From contig SDOX01000019.1 of assembly GCA_004565275.1 (NCBI GenBank), positions 926,340-990,339 of the forward strand: a stretch of 64,000 nucleotides of DNA, written 5' to 3'. This stretch comes from Nannochloropsis salina CCMP1776 (lineage: Eukaryota > Sar > Eustigmatophyceae > Eustigmatales > Monodopsidaceae). Made by a program: the position numbers and the translations under genes. The notes beneath the pieces are model-generated. The model had not been told where the DNA came from, searched no databases, and saw only the letters and a list, made by a program, of their open reading frames with translations. This document shows positions 14,738 to 26,053 of this stretch, in pieces. Position 1 is the first letter of the stretch; each line of letters starts with the position of its first letter.

Positions 14738-15895
14738 CTACTTTTCTTCTTTCCCTTCATCCTTCCTTTTCTTCTTCCCCTTTCCCTCTTCCCCCCCTTC
14801 CCCCTCCCTTACTTCTCCCTCTCCTCCCCCTCCTTCTCCCCTTTCCCCTTCCATACGCAAGTCTTTCATCAGCCTCGCCATCTCCTTACCCCGTCTCCCG
14901 TCTTCTTCCCTTACCCTCTCTGCTTTTCGTGCCAGCATATCTGGGAGGTAGTCTCGCGCAAATTCCTCCGCCGCCTCGTCGACAGCCCTGAAGAACACAT
15001 CGATTCCATCTCCGCTAGCGGCGGATACACCCACTTTCCTGAGAGTCTTGTAAAACTCGTCCAACACGAGGCTCATCGACCGAATCAGAGTGGACATGTA
15101 CCCCATGTCCTCCCCCTGACGATCCAGTCCCTCTTGGAATTTTTCAAAGTCCTCCATCCAGTCAACAGCAAAGGTGTGGGAGAGGATGTCGGTCTTATTG
15201 AATGTCAGGACGATAGGAAGGCGCGTCTTGTACAGAATCGAGCACGCGTAGAGCATGTTGCTCATGAATGTAGTCGGTGAGGATGTGCGCGGTGTGTCTA
15301 CTACGTAGACGAGAAGCGTGGGGAATGAGGTGGCGAGTGCCTCCGTTATAATGGCGCCCGAGGCAGACCATGTGAAAACCTCGATCTGTCCAGGTGTATC
15401 AACCAGTACGTACTCAAGATCAGGGGCGCGCTTCTCCAAAATGCTCAAGACTTGATCGAATCGTGTTGCAAAGAGGTTAAGACTGGTCATAATTGCGCCA
15501 TTAGGTCCTAATTCATACTGCTTCATGACTTCTTTGTAGTTCACAGTGTCGCGGATGTCGATGTTTGCGGCGAATGGCACAGACTTTACGGCCGGGTCAA
15601 GGTTCACGTAATAGCTTTTCGTACCCTGATTGTTAAGCTCTAGATTGAGACGCTGCACAAGCGTAGTTTTGCCGCTTCCTGCCATACCCATGAATAAGAG
15701 AACGATAGGCTTCTTTCGGAAGGGGGGTGGGGAGGTTGGTGGTTCGTCCGTACATGATGGTGGAGACTCATTAGGTCTGACACCGCTGCTTCCGCTCTGC
15801 ATACCTGTCGTGTCTTTTGACGGGAGAATTGGAGCTGCGAGTGGGGAAGTGAAGTGCTGTGGGATACAAGAGGAAATGCAGTTGCCGCCTCTCAT
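14738..15895 (-). CDS. GPN1: GPN-loop GTPase 1 (XAB1/Npa3 family)
   Basis: The 385-aa single-exon protein has the same length as yeast Npa3. The P-loop GMAGSGKTT is at residues 70-78, the family-defining GPN loop ELGPNGAIM at 128-136, G3 DTPGQ at 166-170 and G4 NKTD at 233-236. GPN1 pairs with GPN2/GPN3 and is needed to assemble RNA polymerase II and bring it into the nucleus. The C-terminal 60 residues are a Gly/Glu/Lys run ([16 protein letters not shown]) encoded by an almost pure purine strand, a species-specific tail that is also low-complexity in other GPN1 proteins. The first 60 residues are a Ser/Pro-rich leader. The start is the first in-frame [10 protein letters not shown] at residue 32 is an alternative. 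It is divergent from SBDS with 238 bp between starts. Confidence 0.95.
   Translation of the reverse strand: MRGGNCISSCIPQHFTSPLAAPILPSKDTTGMQSGSSGVRPNESPPSCTDEPPTSPPPFRKKPIVLLFMGMAGSGKTTLVQRLNLELNNQGTKSYYVNLDPAVKSVPFAANIDIRDTVNYKEVMKQYELGPNGAIMTSLNLFATRFDQVLSILEKRAPDLEYVLVDTPGQIEVFTWSASGAIITEALATSFPTLLVYVVDTPRTSSPTTFMSNMLYACSILYKTRLPIVLTFNKTDILSHTFAVDWMEDFEKFQEGLDRQGEDMGYMSTLIRSMSLVLDEFYKTLRKVGVSAASGDGIDVFFRAVDEAAEEFARDYLPDMLARKAERVREEDGRRGKEMARLMKDLRMEGERGEGGGGEGEVREGEGGEEGKGKKKRKDEGKEEK
14741..14870. repeat. polypyrimidine/polypurine tract
   Basis: About 130 bp of nearly uninterrupted C/T on the plus strand (G/A on the coding strand), inside the 3' end of GPN1, made of irregular CCCT, CTT and CCTT units. 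It is a mirror-type tract of a kind known to form triplex structures. It encodes the Glu/Gly/Lys tail of GPN1. Confidence 0.7.
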
Positions 15896-16133
15896 ACTCT
15901 CTAGCGAGTATCCTGGAGAGCGTAGGCTGACCGATAAAATAATGTTTACGAAGGATCAAGCGGAAAAGGCGGACCGAGAGTCGGGAAATTCTACAAATTG
16001 ATATAAAAGGGCTTAATCTTGATGGCTTTATATTCTATCTGAGCGGGCTAGTAGTCTACGCACTAGACGCAAAGACTTTCCTCATGAACCGTTTCCTTCT
16101 CCGTCACACTTACTCCAGGGGTCCACGTAGCCC
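15896..16133. promoter_or_regulatory. bidirectional upstream region, GPN1 / SBDS
   Basis: There are 238 bp between two divergent ATG codons. Both genes act in assembling core gene-expression machinery (RNA polymerase II import and 60S maturation), so shared control is plausible but unproven. An AT-rich stretch lies around 15990-16040. Confidence 0.5.
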
Positions 16134-17492
16134 ATGTCGCGACGCATTGGACAGCCAGTAAACCAAGTGCGGTTGACAAATGTAGCTATGGTACGGGTGC
16201 ATAAGGGTGGGAAGCGTTTTGAAATTGCATGTTACCGCAATAAGGTCTTGAGCTGGCGGCAAGGGGTGGAGAAGGACATCGACGAGGTGCTTCAAACCCA
16301 CGCCATTTTCCTGAACGTGAGTAAAGGTGTTCTGGCCAGCAGCAAGGACTTGATGGATTGCTTCGGGCAAGATGATGTAGAGGCCTTGTTGCGGCTTATT
16401 TTAGAAAAGGGTGAGTATCATCCTTCAGATAAGGAGAGGGAGGCCATGCATGAAAGCTTATACCGAGATATCGCCACCATAGTGGCAATAAAAAGCGTGA
16501 ATCCTACTTCAAATCGCCCTTACACGGTTAACATGATATTGAGTGGCATGAAAGACATCCACTTCGCTGTGAATCCGACGCGAGGGGCCAAGCAACAAGC
16601 CTTAGAGGTAATTCGGAGGCTGCAAGATGTCATGCCCTTGGAGCGGGCCAAAATGCGCCTGAAAGTGGTCTGTCCGACGACGGAAGACCTCGCACAGGTA
16701 GTCGAGGGTATGGCTTCTTTCGGAATTGATGGAAATACGGTGGAAGCAACGGGCAAGAAAGAAGAAGTAGACCTATTGGTGGATCCGGGATTGTTTCGGA
16801 GAGTGGATGAGTTGGTACGAGGAAAGGGCAAGGGTGCCTTGCATGTTCTGGAACTTAGTGTACAGCAGGAAGGAGAGGCAGACGTCGATCTAGAAATTGC
16901 GCGAAAGGCGGCCATGCGGAAAGAGCAGAGAGATGAGTCCGCGGTAGCCAACACATTTAAGGCGTTCGAAGAAGCGCGAGAAAGGGAAGGGAGAAAGGAA
17001 ACGGACCAGGAGGGGGAGGCAGGGTTCCTGAGGGGGGCGAATGTCAAAGCTCATGGTAATGAAGACAGTGTCGTTGAAGGGGCAGAGGAACATGTGGACA
17101 AACAGGGTACGAAGAGCAGAGGCAGCAAGAAATCCAAGGCGGCCAGGCGACGGGAGAAAGAAATCTTCCGGGAACGGGAATTGCGAAAAGAAGAAGAATG
17201 CAAACGTAGGGAACGACAGGGAGAGGAACGTCCGAAATCGGAGGAAAGCAACAAGAAGGGCGGGGGATCAGAAAGGGGGTCATGGGAAAAAGCGAGGCCC
17301 GGGTCAAACCGATTGGCGTGTAACACCTGCCACGTGGATTTTCAGGATGCCAAGGAATACCGGGAGCATTACCGCACAGACTGGCACCGCTACAATTTGA
17401 AACTGAAAGAGAAAGGCGGAGGGCCCGTGTCGGAGGCAGAATTTGAGCTTGTAGATGCGGATGAGATGTTTTGTAGTTATCGCGACATTTGA
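16134..17492 (+). CDS. SBDS: SBDS ribosome maturation factor with C-terminal zinc finger
   Basis: The single-exon protein has 452 aa. Residues 1-250 are the three SBDS domains: VRLTNVAMVRVHKGGKRFEIACYRN, FLNVSKGVLASSKDL, IVAIKSVNPTSNRPYT and AKMRLKVVCP are all family landmarks. SBDS works with the GTPase EFL1 to evict eIF6 from the 60S subunit in the cytoplasm. Residues about 280-395 are a long Lys/Arg/Glu coiled-coil-like linker absent from human SBDS (250 aa). Residues 396-430 hold a C2H2 finger of the dsRNA-binding/U1-like type (CNTCHVDF then EHYRTDWHRYNLK, C-x2-C-x12-H-x5-H). Plant and some protist SBDS proteins carry a similar C-terminal finger, so this looks like an inherited variant rather than a gene-model fusion. 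It ends 96 bp from the convergent neighbour's stop. Confidence 0.95.
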   Translation: MSRRIGQPVNQVRLTNVAMVRVHKGGKRFEIACYRNKVLSWRQGVEKDIDEVLQTHAIFLNVSKGVLASSKDLMDCFGQDDVEALLRLILEKGEYHPSDKEREAMHESLYRDIATIVAIKSVNPTSNRPYTVNMILSGMKDIHFAVNPTRGAKQQALEVIRRLQDVMPLERAKMRLKVVCPTTEDLAQVVEGMASFGIDGNTVEATGKKEEVDLLVDPGLFRRVDELVRGKGKGALHVLELSVQQEGEADVDLEIARKAAMRKEQRDESAVANTFKAFEEAREREGRKETDQEGEAGFLRGANVKAHGNEDSVVEGAEEHVDKQGTKSRGSKKSKAARRREKEIFRERELRKEEECKRRERQGEERPKSEESNKKGGGSERGSWEKARPGSNRLACNTCHVDFQDAKEYREHYRTDWHRYNLKLKEKGGGPVSEAEFELVDADEMFCSYRDI

Positions 17493-17588
17493 TGTGAATA
17501 CCCGAAGCATGAAAGTACGTATACTGTGTATAATAGGCATCACTTAAATAAAACAAGCAACCACTTAAAGCTCAATTTTTGTTTGCAT

Positions 17589-19148
17589 TCAAGCAAGCCT
17601 CGTGGCAATACCCGTGCTGGGGTCGCAGTCGAAGACATCCACCCGTGGGTACGTCTCGCCCATCCTGCTTCGCAAAAATTCTCCGTCTCCACACATCCCT
17701 TCCCCGGCCCCTCGACATGCCCTTTCCACTTCTACAAGGGATCGGTTTCCAGCCGCGGGTGTGGGTAGGAGCTCCCGGTACACGATAGAGGGCATGCGTG
17801 TGGGAGCGAGGCCATAATGGTAAGCATCGTTCCACCCTAACCAGAGTTGTGAGTCAGGATCATACAGCTCACAAGATTTTGCTACGCTTGGGTCGCGGGA
17901 AAATACGATTGAATATGTCCGGTCATTTTTTGACCACCCCAGGACCTGGGAGTAGAAGCGCTCAATGTCACGGTCCTTTACTTCCTGATACGTTGGCGAT
18001 GGGTAAAGCATGTCGACGGTGCTAATGGAGATGTATCTAGCGTCGTATGCATCCATCTGGGCAACGCTTGGGGATTTATCTGAAACGTACAACCCTTGAG
18101 GGACACGAGGCAGTTTGGCTTGCATCCGAATGACCAAGTTTGGCCCCACCTTGCCCTCTAATGCACACCAATACAGGTATCGAGTGTCGTAATTTGTGTA
18201 GCTCGTGATACTTTCCGCATATCCCTCCTCTAAACCAGCACCAAAGAGTATGACAGATGGAAATAGATCGTCTGATAACTGCGCCATGGGGCATGACGCG
18301 GGAGTAGCGGGGAAATGCTTAAAGACTGGATAGAGATCGGTAAAAGTGGCCTGAAAGAGTGCTGATCCAAAATCAGTGCAAGCGGGAACTTCGGTCCATC
18401 GCCCGTCATGCGTCATATATTCTACTACCGCCGGATCTGTAAATCCCCAAAATTGCTGCTTGGATGTCCAGTTTCTGTCAGCTACTTGTGCAATAGCATC
18501 GTCAGCGTCGTACATGCGATATATAATTGTCACAGGCTCCTTTTTATAATTTTGGTCAGACCCACGTTTGACTCTTAGCTCATTCGGCCATCCCTGGTCG
18601 CCGCGAGCAGTAAGATACACCTCGAAAGTGCCTCGGTCGGCCGGTGTTGCGTTTCGATCCGCAAAAGGGTTCGTGCCGGTTGCGGGATGGATGTCGCGAT
18701 CTAGTACGGATGCGATGGGTTTTCCATTGGTAAATTCATAGCTTTGGATGGAAAAATAGCGCATGCCTGGATAGCGTCCTTTAATTCTATATGTATCAGA
18801 TTCATAAAAATCCCAAATAACAAGAGTGTGGTAGTACGCATTCAGGTCTAGTAAGCCGAAGCTAGAGGCACTCGGCTCAGTGGCCACTTGCCAGGCGCAG
18901 TTAGGCCATTTGACGTCAGTTTTGCCTCGATCTGATGGCATTGGAGCCAAAAAGGGGTATGTTTCCTCGAAGTGCTGATACTGCTGGCTTGGATGAGGTA
19001 CTAAAACAGTAGCGCCAGTCATGCTGGGCTCGCCTACAGGAGGTATAGCAAAGTTTGTGGCCTCGAGTACGGCGTCGCTGGCTGAACTTAAAAAAAAAGG
19101 TGGAATATGGAGAATGAAGGCCAAGTAGGATAGTGTCGATTTTCCCAT
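17589..19148 (-). CDS. secreted protein of unknown function (519 aa)
   Basis: The single exon starts at the ATG at 19148, chosen because it gives a clean signal peptide (MGKSTLSYLAFILHIPPFFL, cleavage likely after SSASDA). An in-frame extension upstream adds 29 residues with no targeting character. The mature part is hydrophilic with several Cys and possible N-glycosylation sites. Notable blocks are GRYPGMRYFSIQSYEF, DRDIHPATGTNPFADRN, VTIIYRMYDADD and YWCALEGKVGPNLVIRM. The RYFSIQSYEF...TNPFAD layout loosely recalls the DUF1254/DUF1214 group of exported proteins, but I cannot establish that by eye. It is likely extracellular or in the secretory pathway. Its upstream region is shared, divergently, with the lipocalin-like gene, which also encodes a secreted protein. 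Confidence 0.8.
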   Translation of the reverse strand: MGKSTLSYLAFILHIPPFFLSSASDAVLEATNFAIPPVGEPSMTGATVLVPHPSQQYQHFEETYPFLAPMPSDRGKTDVKWPNCAWQVATEPSASSFGLLDLNAYYHTLVIWDFYESDTYRIKGRYPGMRYFSIQSYEFTNGKPIASVLDRDIHPATGTNPFADRNATPADRGTFEVYLTARGDQGWPNELRVKRGSDQNYKKEPVTIIYRMYDADDAIAQVADRNWTSKQQFWGFTDPAVVEYMTHDGRWTEVPACTDFGSALFQATFTDLYPVFKHFPATPASCPMAQLSDDLFPSVILFGAGLEEGYAESITSYTNYDTRYLYWCALEGKVGPNLVIRMQAKLPRVPQGLYVSDKSPSVAQMDAYDARYISISTVDMLYPSPTYQEVKDRDIERFYSQVLGWSKNDRTYSIVFSRDPSVAKSCELYDPDSQLWLGWNDAYHYGLAPTRMPSIVYRELLPTPAAGNRSLVEVERACRGAGEGMCGDGEFLRSRMGETYPRVDVFDCDPSTGIATRLA

Positions 19149-19941
19149 AGTTCTGGCCTTGTGTACAGTACAAAAAATGATGAAAGTTAGTTTGGTGAGC
19201 TGTCGCTTGTCGTGGTAAATGGGCCGTGGGATCAACCTCCCCTGCTCTCAAGATAGACAAAGGCGTGGTACGTGCTTGCTCGATAAAGCCGAGATTCGTC
19301 CTACGCATTTATACAAGAATGCCACCACTGTAGTGCAACGCAACTACGAGCGAAATCCACCATCGTGCGCTGGCGGAACAACGAGCACGGCCGCAACAAC
19401 ATCGTGTGCAGGGCCCTGCTACCTGGTTTTGTTTCGTTTTCTGTAGGGAAGACGTCGCTTCTTTCCGTGTTGCTGACTCGGCGACGAGCATCAGGAAAGC
19501 CCAAGAGACCCAACACTTCTTCGTGCAGGGGAATGTCGTCTGTAGTATTTCGTTATTTTCGTGAAAACGGTACTTGTGCAGTGCGTCGAGCTGGTGGGTG
19601 GAGGACCACATGCTTGGCACCGGAGGCTGGTTTTCTTTCTTCCCCCTTATGAATTCGCCTCGCGAACCAGAAGCGGCGAATTGCTCGTCGCGGAGAACAT
19701 GAAATTTAATACAGAATGTGCCTTGCATCCTTCACCACTTATCGCGTTTTTTTGCATCCGGAGTACTTCTACGCAGCGGTCATGATGAATTCCTTGAGGC
19801 GTTTTGGTGTGCTTTGTGTCCTATCTTGAAGCCCGCCCGGAGTGGTTCATAAAGGGAGGAACAAATGTGATGCCACTCCCACCTCGAACCATTTTTTCCT
19901 ACGTCCACTCTGCGCAGCCACACATTTGAACAGGAGCAATA
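19149..19941. promoter_or_regulatory. divergent upstream region, 793 bp
   Basis: This lies between the starts of the secreted unknown protein (minus) and the lipocalin-like protein (plus). It should contain both promoters. No coding frame or RNA gene is convincing. Confidence 0.5.
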
Positions 19942-20926
19942 ATGCGCTGCAACTACAAAGTCTCTGGTTTGGGTCTATTGGCAGCGGTTCTCCTGACAGG
20001 CTTCCCTGCCTCTGAGGCTGTGGAGACGCTGCATGAGTTGTCGGGGTTCCGCCAGACGCCGAGTTGGCCCGGTCCCATCCCTGCAGTTTCTGAAATAGAC
20101 ATCGAGGCGTACACAGGTCGATGGTTCCAGGTAAGCTGACAGGAGCATAGATTAGATGTGGACACGTTGAAGTTGCGGCCACGCCCTCGATCGACCCCGT
20201 GTGCACATTGCCTTGCTCGCGTCTTTCTCGTGTTTGCTGTCGCAGATTCCGTCGTCGCGAATCCACATATGCCACGGTATTTCTCACCTATGAGTTAATT
20301 GTACCTTCCCGCCCTTTTGTAAGGTCTACACAAATTTCTTGGTTCAATATACTTTTGAACTGGGAGGTGTATGCGTCACGGCCGACTACGGCCTTTTGCC
20401 CAACGGCACGGGCATCTCCGTCCACAATGCTCAGAACTTCTTGGAACCGAATGGCACCACCACGATCATCAACGGCAATGCCATGGCCATGAATGCCTCG
20501 GAGCCGGGTAAGCTGACGGTGAATTTTGATGCAATTCCGTTCCCTGGCAGCTACTGGATCATCAAATTGGGCCCCATTGAGGACGGTGCCTACCAGTACA
20601 GTGTTGTCACGGATGCCTATGCCATCACCCTCTTCATACTGGCGCGCGACCCAGGGACGTTTGCGGACCTGTACGAGGAGGAAGTGAAGGAATTTGTGGA
20701 TCCGCTTTTCTCGGGATTTTTGCGCAAGCCACGACTGACCGTGCAAGGCGCAGAATGCTTGTACTCTCCCGAGCCGTCTCCTTCCAATTTGACGGTGGAA
20801 GGTGCGGAGGGGAAGGGAAACACACACGACGAGGCTGCGTTGGCCTCCGAGGATGAGGATGAAATGGCCGCGAGTGTGGCTCGCCTCCGCAAAGATGTGC
20901 GAAGCGGAAGGCCTCAGAAACACTGA
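19942..20926 (+). CDS. secreted lipocalin-like protein
   Basis: There are two exons, 19942-20130 and 20324-20926. The donor is CAG|GTAAGC and the acceptor TAAG|GTC, giving 263 aa in frame. A signal peptide is clear (MRCNYKVSGLGLLAAVLLTG, cleavage near SEA). The splice joins IDIEAYTGRWFQ to VYTNFLVQYTFE, which rebuilds the lipocalin G-x-W block of the Blc/ApoD type (YxGxWFQVYxN). Downstream are CVTADYGLLPNGTGISVHNAQ and SYWIIKLGPI, typical of the second and later strands of the barrel, and YAITLFILARDPGTF, matching the late-strand pattern (LWILxRxP). Lipocalins bind small hydrophobic ligands; the ligand here is unknown. Residues 220-263 are an acidic tail with a basic end. Violaxanthin de-epoxidase is a related alga protein, but its extra domains are absent. 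Confidence 0.85.
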
Positions 20927-21184
20927 TTTGTGGAAAAGAAGAGTACTCCTTCGTTTGAGTCATGCAGGGCGGGTATTGAATGTGAACTTGAAAGGGTTGA
21001 AGGGTGTGATGCTTGATCGTGAATCATTTGTGAGAAAGAACGAGAACAACGAAAGTATGACAGGGCCGTGGCCATGACCGGGTGAAATACATATTCGAAG
21101 GGTTATCAAAAACTTCGATTGGGGGGAGTGCGGTAAGAATAGCATAAGGCTCAGGGAAAGGAGAAAGGATGTGCCGTCCGTGCA

Positions 21185-24100
21185 ATGCCTCATCAAGTAA
21201 GCCTTTCGCACCACTTCCTAGATAGTATGCTGAAGTCCCCCGGCCCGACCTCACGACATTTTTTTCTTCTTACCTCTCCCATTGTGCCCAGGTCGAGGTC
21301 GATTCGATAGCACAACAAGTTACTGAGATCGAGAACGCCATAGAAGCTCGGCGAGCAAACGTAGCTCCAGCTTCGGTTCTGAAGGGTTTAGATGCTCTTA
21401 CTTGTAACCTGAAGGGTATCGAAGCTCAGACGCACGCCCATTCGCACGACCACATTGAAAGCGGACATGAGGAGGCTGGCTTAATGGCGCGACGGATTCA
21501 ATCGAAAGGCAGGGCAGTGAGTGAGCGCATTGCCCGCATGAAAATAGAGCTGCCACTAGCTGGCATGGAGGTAGCAGACGGGGTCTCGGCCCCGGTGGAA
21601 GATGAGGAAGGGAGCATGCTGGAATTACCAGGCGTCGTTCCATGCAACGGGCACATGGATGACCAAACAGCCATTCCGCCCCCTTTTGCAAGGGTCGGGG
21701 GCTTAGACCCGGGTCCTGTGCGTCGATCCAAGTCTTGCGGGCTGCCCGCCCGGCCGGGGGGGAAGGGGACAGACATGGACAGGGAAACAGGCGTGGAGGG
21801 CGCGACAAAGATCCACGCTGACGAGGCACGAAACGGTCAGGATCATTTGGAGGACGAAAGGCCCGCGTGGCACTCGGAGACGGAGCTGTACTCCTGGGGC
21901 AGGACAGATTTGGGCTCCTCCTTCCAGTGTCTGGGGCCCGTCGGCTCGGAGGGCGGGGGAGGCCCGTCCCAGATGGAGGCGGAAGAAGGCAAGCGGGAGG
22001 AAGCAGGGATGGCTGCCGGTCACGGTCCGAACATGCTCGCGTCCACGCGCCAATATTCTCGGAGCCTGTCCTTGCCTACGGCCCCCCTCTTTGCGCCGGT
22101 GCAAAGTTGGTACGGTCGAAAGAACGTGGTGAACCTGTGCAGCACGCTCTACCACACGGTGGCAGTGACGCTGACGGGGGAGGTGTATGGCGCGGGGGTG
22201 AACGAGGACGGGCAGGTGTCGCCGGACAGGCAGGAGCCTCAGCTGTGGACACCGGTCTTGGTGGAACCCCTCTTGAGCCAGCGGGTCACCATGGTGAGTT
22301 GCGGGGACAACCACACCGCCTGCTTGACGGCGTCCGGGGCGGTGGTTTCCTTCGGGAACAATGAGGTTGGCCAGCTCGGGCACAGCGCGGACGCCGCGTC
22401 CTCCCAGCGCGTCGGCCCCAGGACCGTGGTGGCCCTCGGCTCCCGGATGGTCAAACAGGTCGCTTGCGGTTACCTGTTCACGCTCCTCCTCACGTCGCAG
22501 GGGGAGGTTTTCTCGTGCGGGGTCGGAGAATGTGGGGGGCACGCGGACGGGGCGAATCGCTTCCAAGCCGAGCGTGTGAACGCCTTGCGGTACGTGCCAG
22601 TGTCGGGGCTGGCGACAGGGGCCTCCCACGCGCTGGCCATCACGGTGACGGGGAGGCTGTGGGCCTGGGGCCAAAACCGACACGGCCAGGCGGGCGCAGG
22701 CGCAGGCGTGGAGGTAGTGCAGGAGCCTCAGCAAGTGCTGGAGACGGCGGGAGTGCGCTCGGCGGCCTGTGGAGCCTTCCATTCGGTCATCCTCGGGAAG
22801 GACGGACGGGTATGGGCCTGCGGGAAGAATCACCGAGGGCAGCTGGGTCTGCCCAGCACGGAGGCGGTGGGCAGCTCGGAGGGCGGGGACGGGATCGGAG
22901 GGGAAGGCGATCGCATGGAAGAAGGGGCGGGGGATGGAAAAGACGGAGACATAGAAGGCGGCGTGCCTGCTGCGTCGTGCTATCACGTCCCGACGCTGGT
23001 ACGGCAGCTTGAACCCCTGAAAGTGAGCATGGTGGCCTGTGGCGATGCACACACCCTGGTCTTGACTGAGGCGGGGGAAGTTTGGTCTCTGGGCTCCAAT
23101 AGCCACGGTCAGCTTGGCACAGGGATGCCCTCCCGGGCTTCCTCCATGGCATCGGCGTGGCAATGGCGGGCGCAGAGGGTCCCGGGCCTGGACGAAGCAC
23201 GTGTTTTCATGGTGGCCGCGGGGGGGGAGCAAAGTTTCGCCGTAGGCCTGGGGACAGGGGTGGCCACGCCGTCAAGAAGATCCGAACTCCCAGTCCTTTC
23301 GAGGGATGTCGATGCGCGGGAGCTGGTGCGGAAATTCAGTGTCATCAAGCCGGCCGCTTCGTGTGTCGGCGTCGGCGATCTCCTTTCCCTGATTCACGGC
23401 GCCGCGCGGGCTTCGGACATGGACATCTTGGAGCGCACACTGATCGACGTGTTTTCGTCCCCCTCTCTACTCAATGGGAGCTTCCTGGCGCTTCCTACGT
23501 CGTCCTCCAGGGCGGACAAGGAGGAGTTGGACGGCAATGGCTCTATATTTCCCGACTTACAAATTGGCAACAAGATTATCGACGACATAATCCGAGCTCC
23601 CGGGGATGGTGCCGAGAGGGCGGCTGGCGAAAAAAGCAACGCAAGAAGCAGCAGCTGCGGCACACAGAGCGCGAGTGCTTCGGGTCTGGCTGTGCAGGGC
23701 CTCGAAGCCGTCTACGTCCGAGCAATGAAGCTCAACTCTCCGCCCCTCCTCTCCCGCCTGGTGCAGGCCATGTCAGGGGCCTTGGACAACCTGGTCTCGG
23801 ATGCGAAGAATCTAGCAGATCCCGACTCCCTCCGTTGTCTTTTGGCATACTGGCAGTGCCCCCTGAACAGCAACACGGCCCTTTCCAAGGACACGTTCCT
23901 CAAGCTCTGCGAGACCGTCGTCAGCCTACCTCTTTCCGGGCGACTGCTACTATTGCGCTTCGTTCGTGCCGACTATCCACCGCATTTGTTCGCCACCCGA
24001 CTTTTAAGGCCTCTCCACACCCACATTGAGTATCATCTGCGTATCAATTTTGGCAAAGGTCGAGCCGTACCAATATTGGTTGTGACCATGAGTTATCTCT

Positions 24101-25536
24101 TCATGGCGAGCGAGGGGGGGAGCTGGGAAACGACAAGCACCGAATCAGGCCCGTGGGAGACAGAAGACAAACAATGTGGGAGCTTAATATCGCCGGATCA
24201 ATTTGCGAACGCGGCCGTCTCCGCTTTGCCAGACGAGTCGCTTCTACATGACTTGAGGACGTGGAAGGCTGTGAAGGAAGAGAAGAATATGAATCGGAAT
24301 GTTTTCACCTTCTGCCGCTACCCCTTCTTACTGAGTGCGGAGGCAAAGCGTCGACTTCTGTACGGAGAAGCTGTTTTGGAGCAGCAGCAGGCGGCTCAAA
24401 AGGACATGATGCGACAAATGTTTCAAGGTGGTCCGGTGATGCCTTACTTGGTGCTTCGGGTCGACAGGAACCATTTGTTGAATAGTACGCTGGCCCAAGT
24501 TGGGCAGTGTGACTCGATGACGTTGAAGAAACAGCTCAAAGTGTCGTTCTTGGACGAGGAGGGAGTGGACGAGGGTGGGGTGAAGAAGGAGTTTTTCCAA
24601 CTCTTGACGGCCCAACTTTTTGATTTTTCCTACGGCATGTTTAAGATGACCGAGAGTAAGAGGGATTGGTGGTTTAATTCATCGGGCACCTCCTTCGGAG
24701 ATCCGCAAGAGTACCAACTGGTTGGAATACTGGTGGGGCTTGCCCTTTACAACTCTGTCTTGCTCGACTTGCATTTTCCTTTAGTCGTCTACAAGAAGCT
24801 GCTCGGTCGGCAGGTGGGTCTCTCCGACTTACGAGAAATAGAGCCAGAGCTTATGGAGGGGCTGCTAAAATTGTTAGACTACGAACAGGACGCAAAGAAT
24901 ACCGGCGAGGAGGGAGCTATGGTGAAGGTGGAGGATGTTTTCTGTTTGAATTTCGAGGTGGATTGGGTGGAATTTGACGAGGTGAAGAGACATGAATTGA
25001 AGCCTGGGGGTAAAGATATTGAGGTGACAGCGGCGAATCGACATGAGTATGTTGACCTGTACGTGCAGTGGGTCCTAGCGGAATCGATCGCAAAGCCCTT
25101 CGAGGCCTTTAAGGCAGGCTATGACCACGTGATGGGTGGGTCGTCGATAAGCCTGCTGCGGCCGGAAGAGCTCATGCTTCTCGTTTGTGGTACGCCTCAT
25201 CTGAACTTGCATGAACTTGAGGCGGTAGCCAAGTATGAGGGTGGGTACGAGGCAGAGCATCCAGTGATCAAAGCATTCTGGTCGGTGGTTCATGAGATGG
25301 ACCTGGCGTCACAGCGGAATTTCTTGATGTTCGTGACGGGGAGCGCCAAGGCCCCTATTGGAGGCTTAGGCCGCCTTGCTCTCTTAATTCAGAGGGCGGG
25401 TCCCGATTCAGATAATCTGCCCACAGCTCATACGTGTTTTAACACATTTTTGTTACCAGAATATGGCAGCAAAGAGAAATTGAAGGAGCGTTTGATGAAA
25501 GCAATCTCGGAGTGTCGAGGTTTTGGTTTGCAATGA
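21185..25536 (+). CDS. RCC1-repeat HECT E3 ubiquitin ligase (HERC-like)
   Basis: The main exon 21292-25536 is open upstream of its first ATG (21484) to a strong acceptor (TGCCCAG). A tiny first coding exon 21185-21196 (ATG plus three codons, donor GTAAGC) joins in phase, giving 1418 aa. Residues 1-95 look coiled-coil. From about 196 to 680 there are six or seven RCC1-type blades (for example VVSFGNNEVGQLG, LWAWGQNRHGQAG, VWSLGSNSHGQLG), interrupted by a Gly/Glu insert. The HECT domain runs from about 1075 to the end (VSFLDEEGVDEGGVKKEFFQ, YNSVLLDLHFPLVVYKKLLG). The catalytic Cys is in LPTAHTCFNTFLLP at bases 25435-25437, about 32 residues from the end as usual. HERC proteins transfer ubiquitin from E2 to substrates through this Cys. 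The closest layout is the small HERC3/4 type. Substrate unknown. Confidence 0.92.
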
Positions 25537-26053
25537 AGGAGGTAGATGGGAGAAAGAGAAGACTTCGGCCGAGACATGTACAGAAATGAAGTTGGGATGT
25601 TTGGAGAAACAGCATCTGGTAAGTGCCGTTGGCAGATATGAATTGACAAAGCTATCTTTACGTGTGATGATTGCGTGCTGCGATCATCGACGGGAAATAA
25701 TGCGCGAAACATCTGCGAGGGCGGACGCTCCTGTGGGGAGTTTGAAGTAATTTAAACAATTGTATTCAAAGAGTATACCGAGTCACCATATTTGACCTAG
25801 AGCTCTTGCATACTCCTCACATTGCCGTGCGATAATTCCTTATCGGCTTCTGCAATATTAACGAGACTTCTCTTGTGCGGGCGATACGGTCGATGACTTC
25901 GTATCGTTTCCTGTCCAATTTTCATGATACATGACTCGACTGTAACCTGACGATTCCTCAAGCCTCAATCAAACATAATCTATTCTTTTTTGCATGAGTC
26001 ATTGTGCGAAGCACTGCCTAATCTTTTCCCATTTTCTTCTCTCATTTCACCCC
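25537..26053. other. convergent intergenic, 517 bp
   Basis: This lies between the stops of the HECT ligase gene (plus) and TAF1 (minus). It is more AT-rich than both genes and should carry two 3' UTRs. No gene is seen. Confidence 0.55.

Noticed and set aside
21703-23232. 509-codon minus-strand frame
   Set aside because: It is antisense to the RCC1 repeats of the HECT ligase, with His/Arg/Pro-rich shadow composition.
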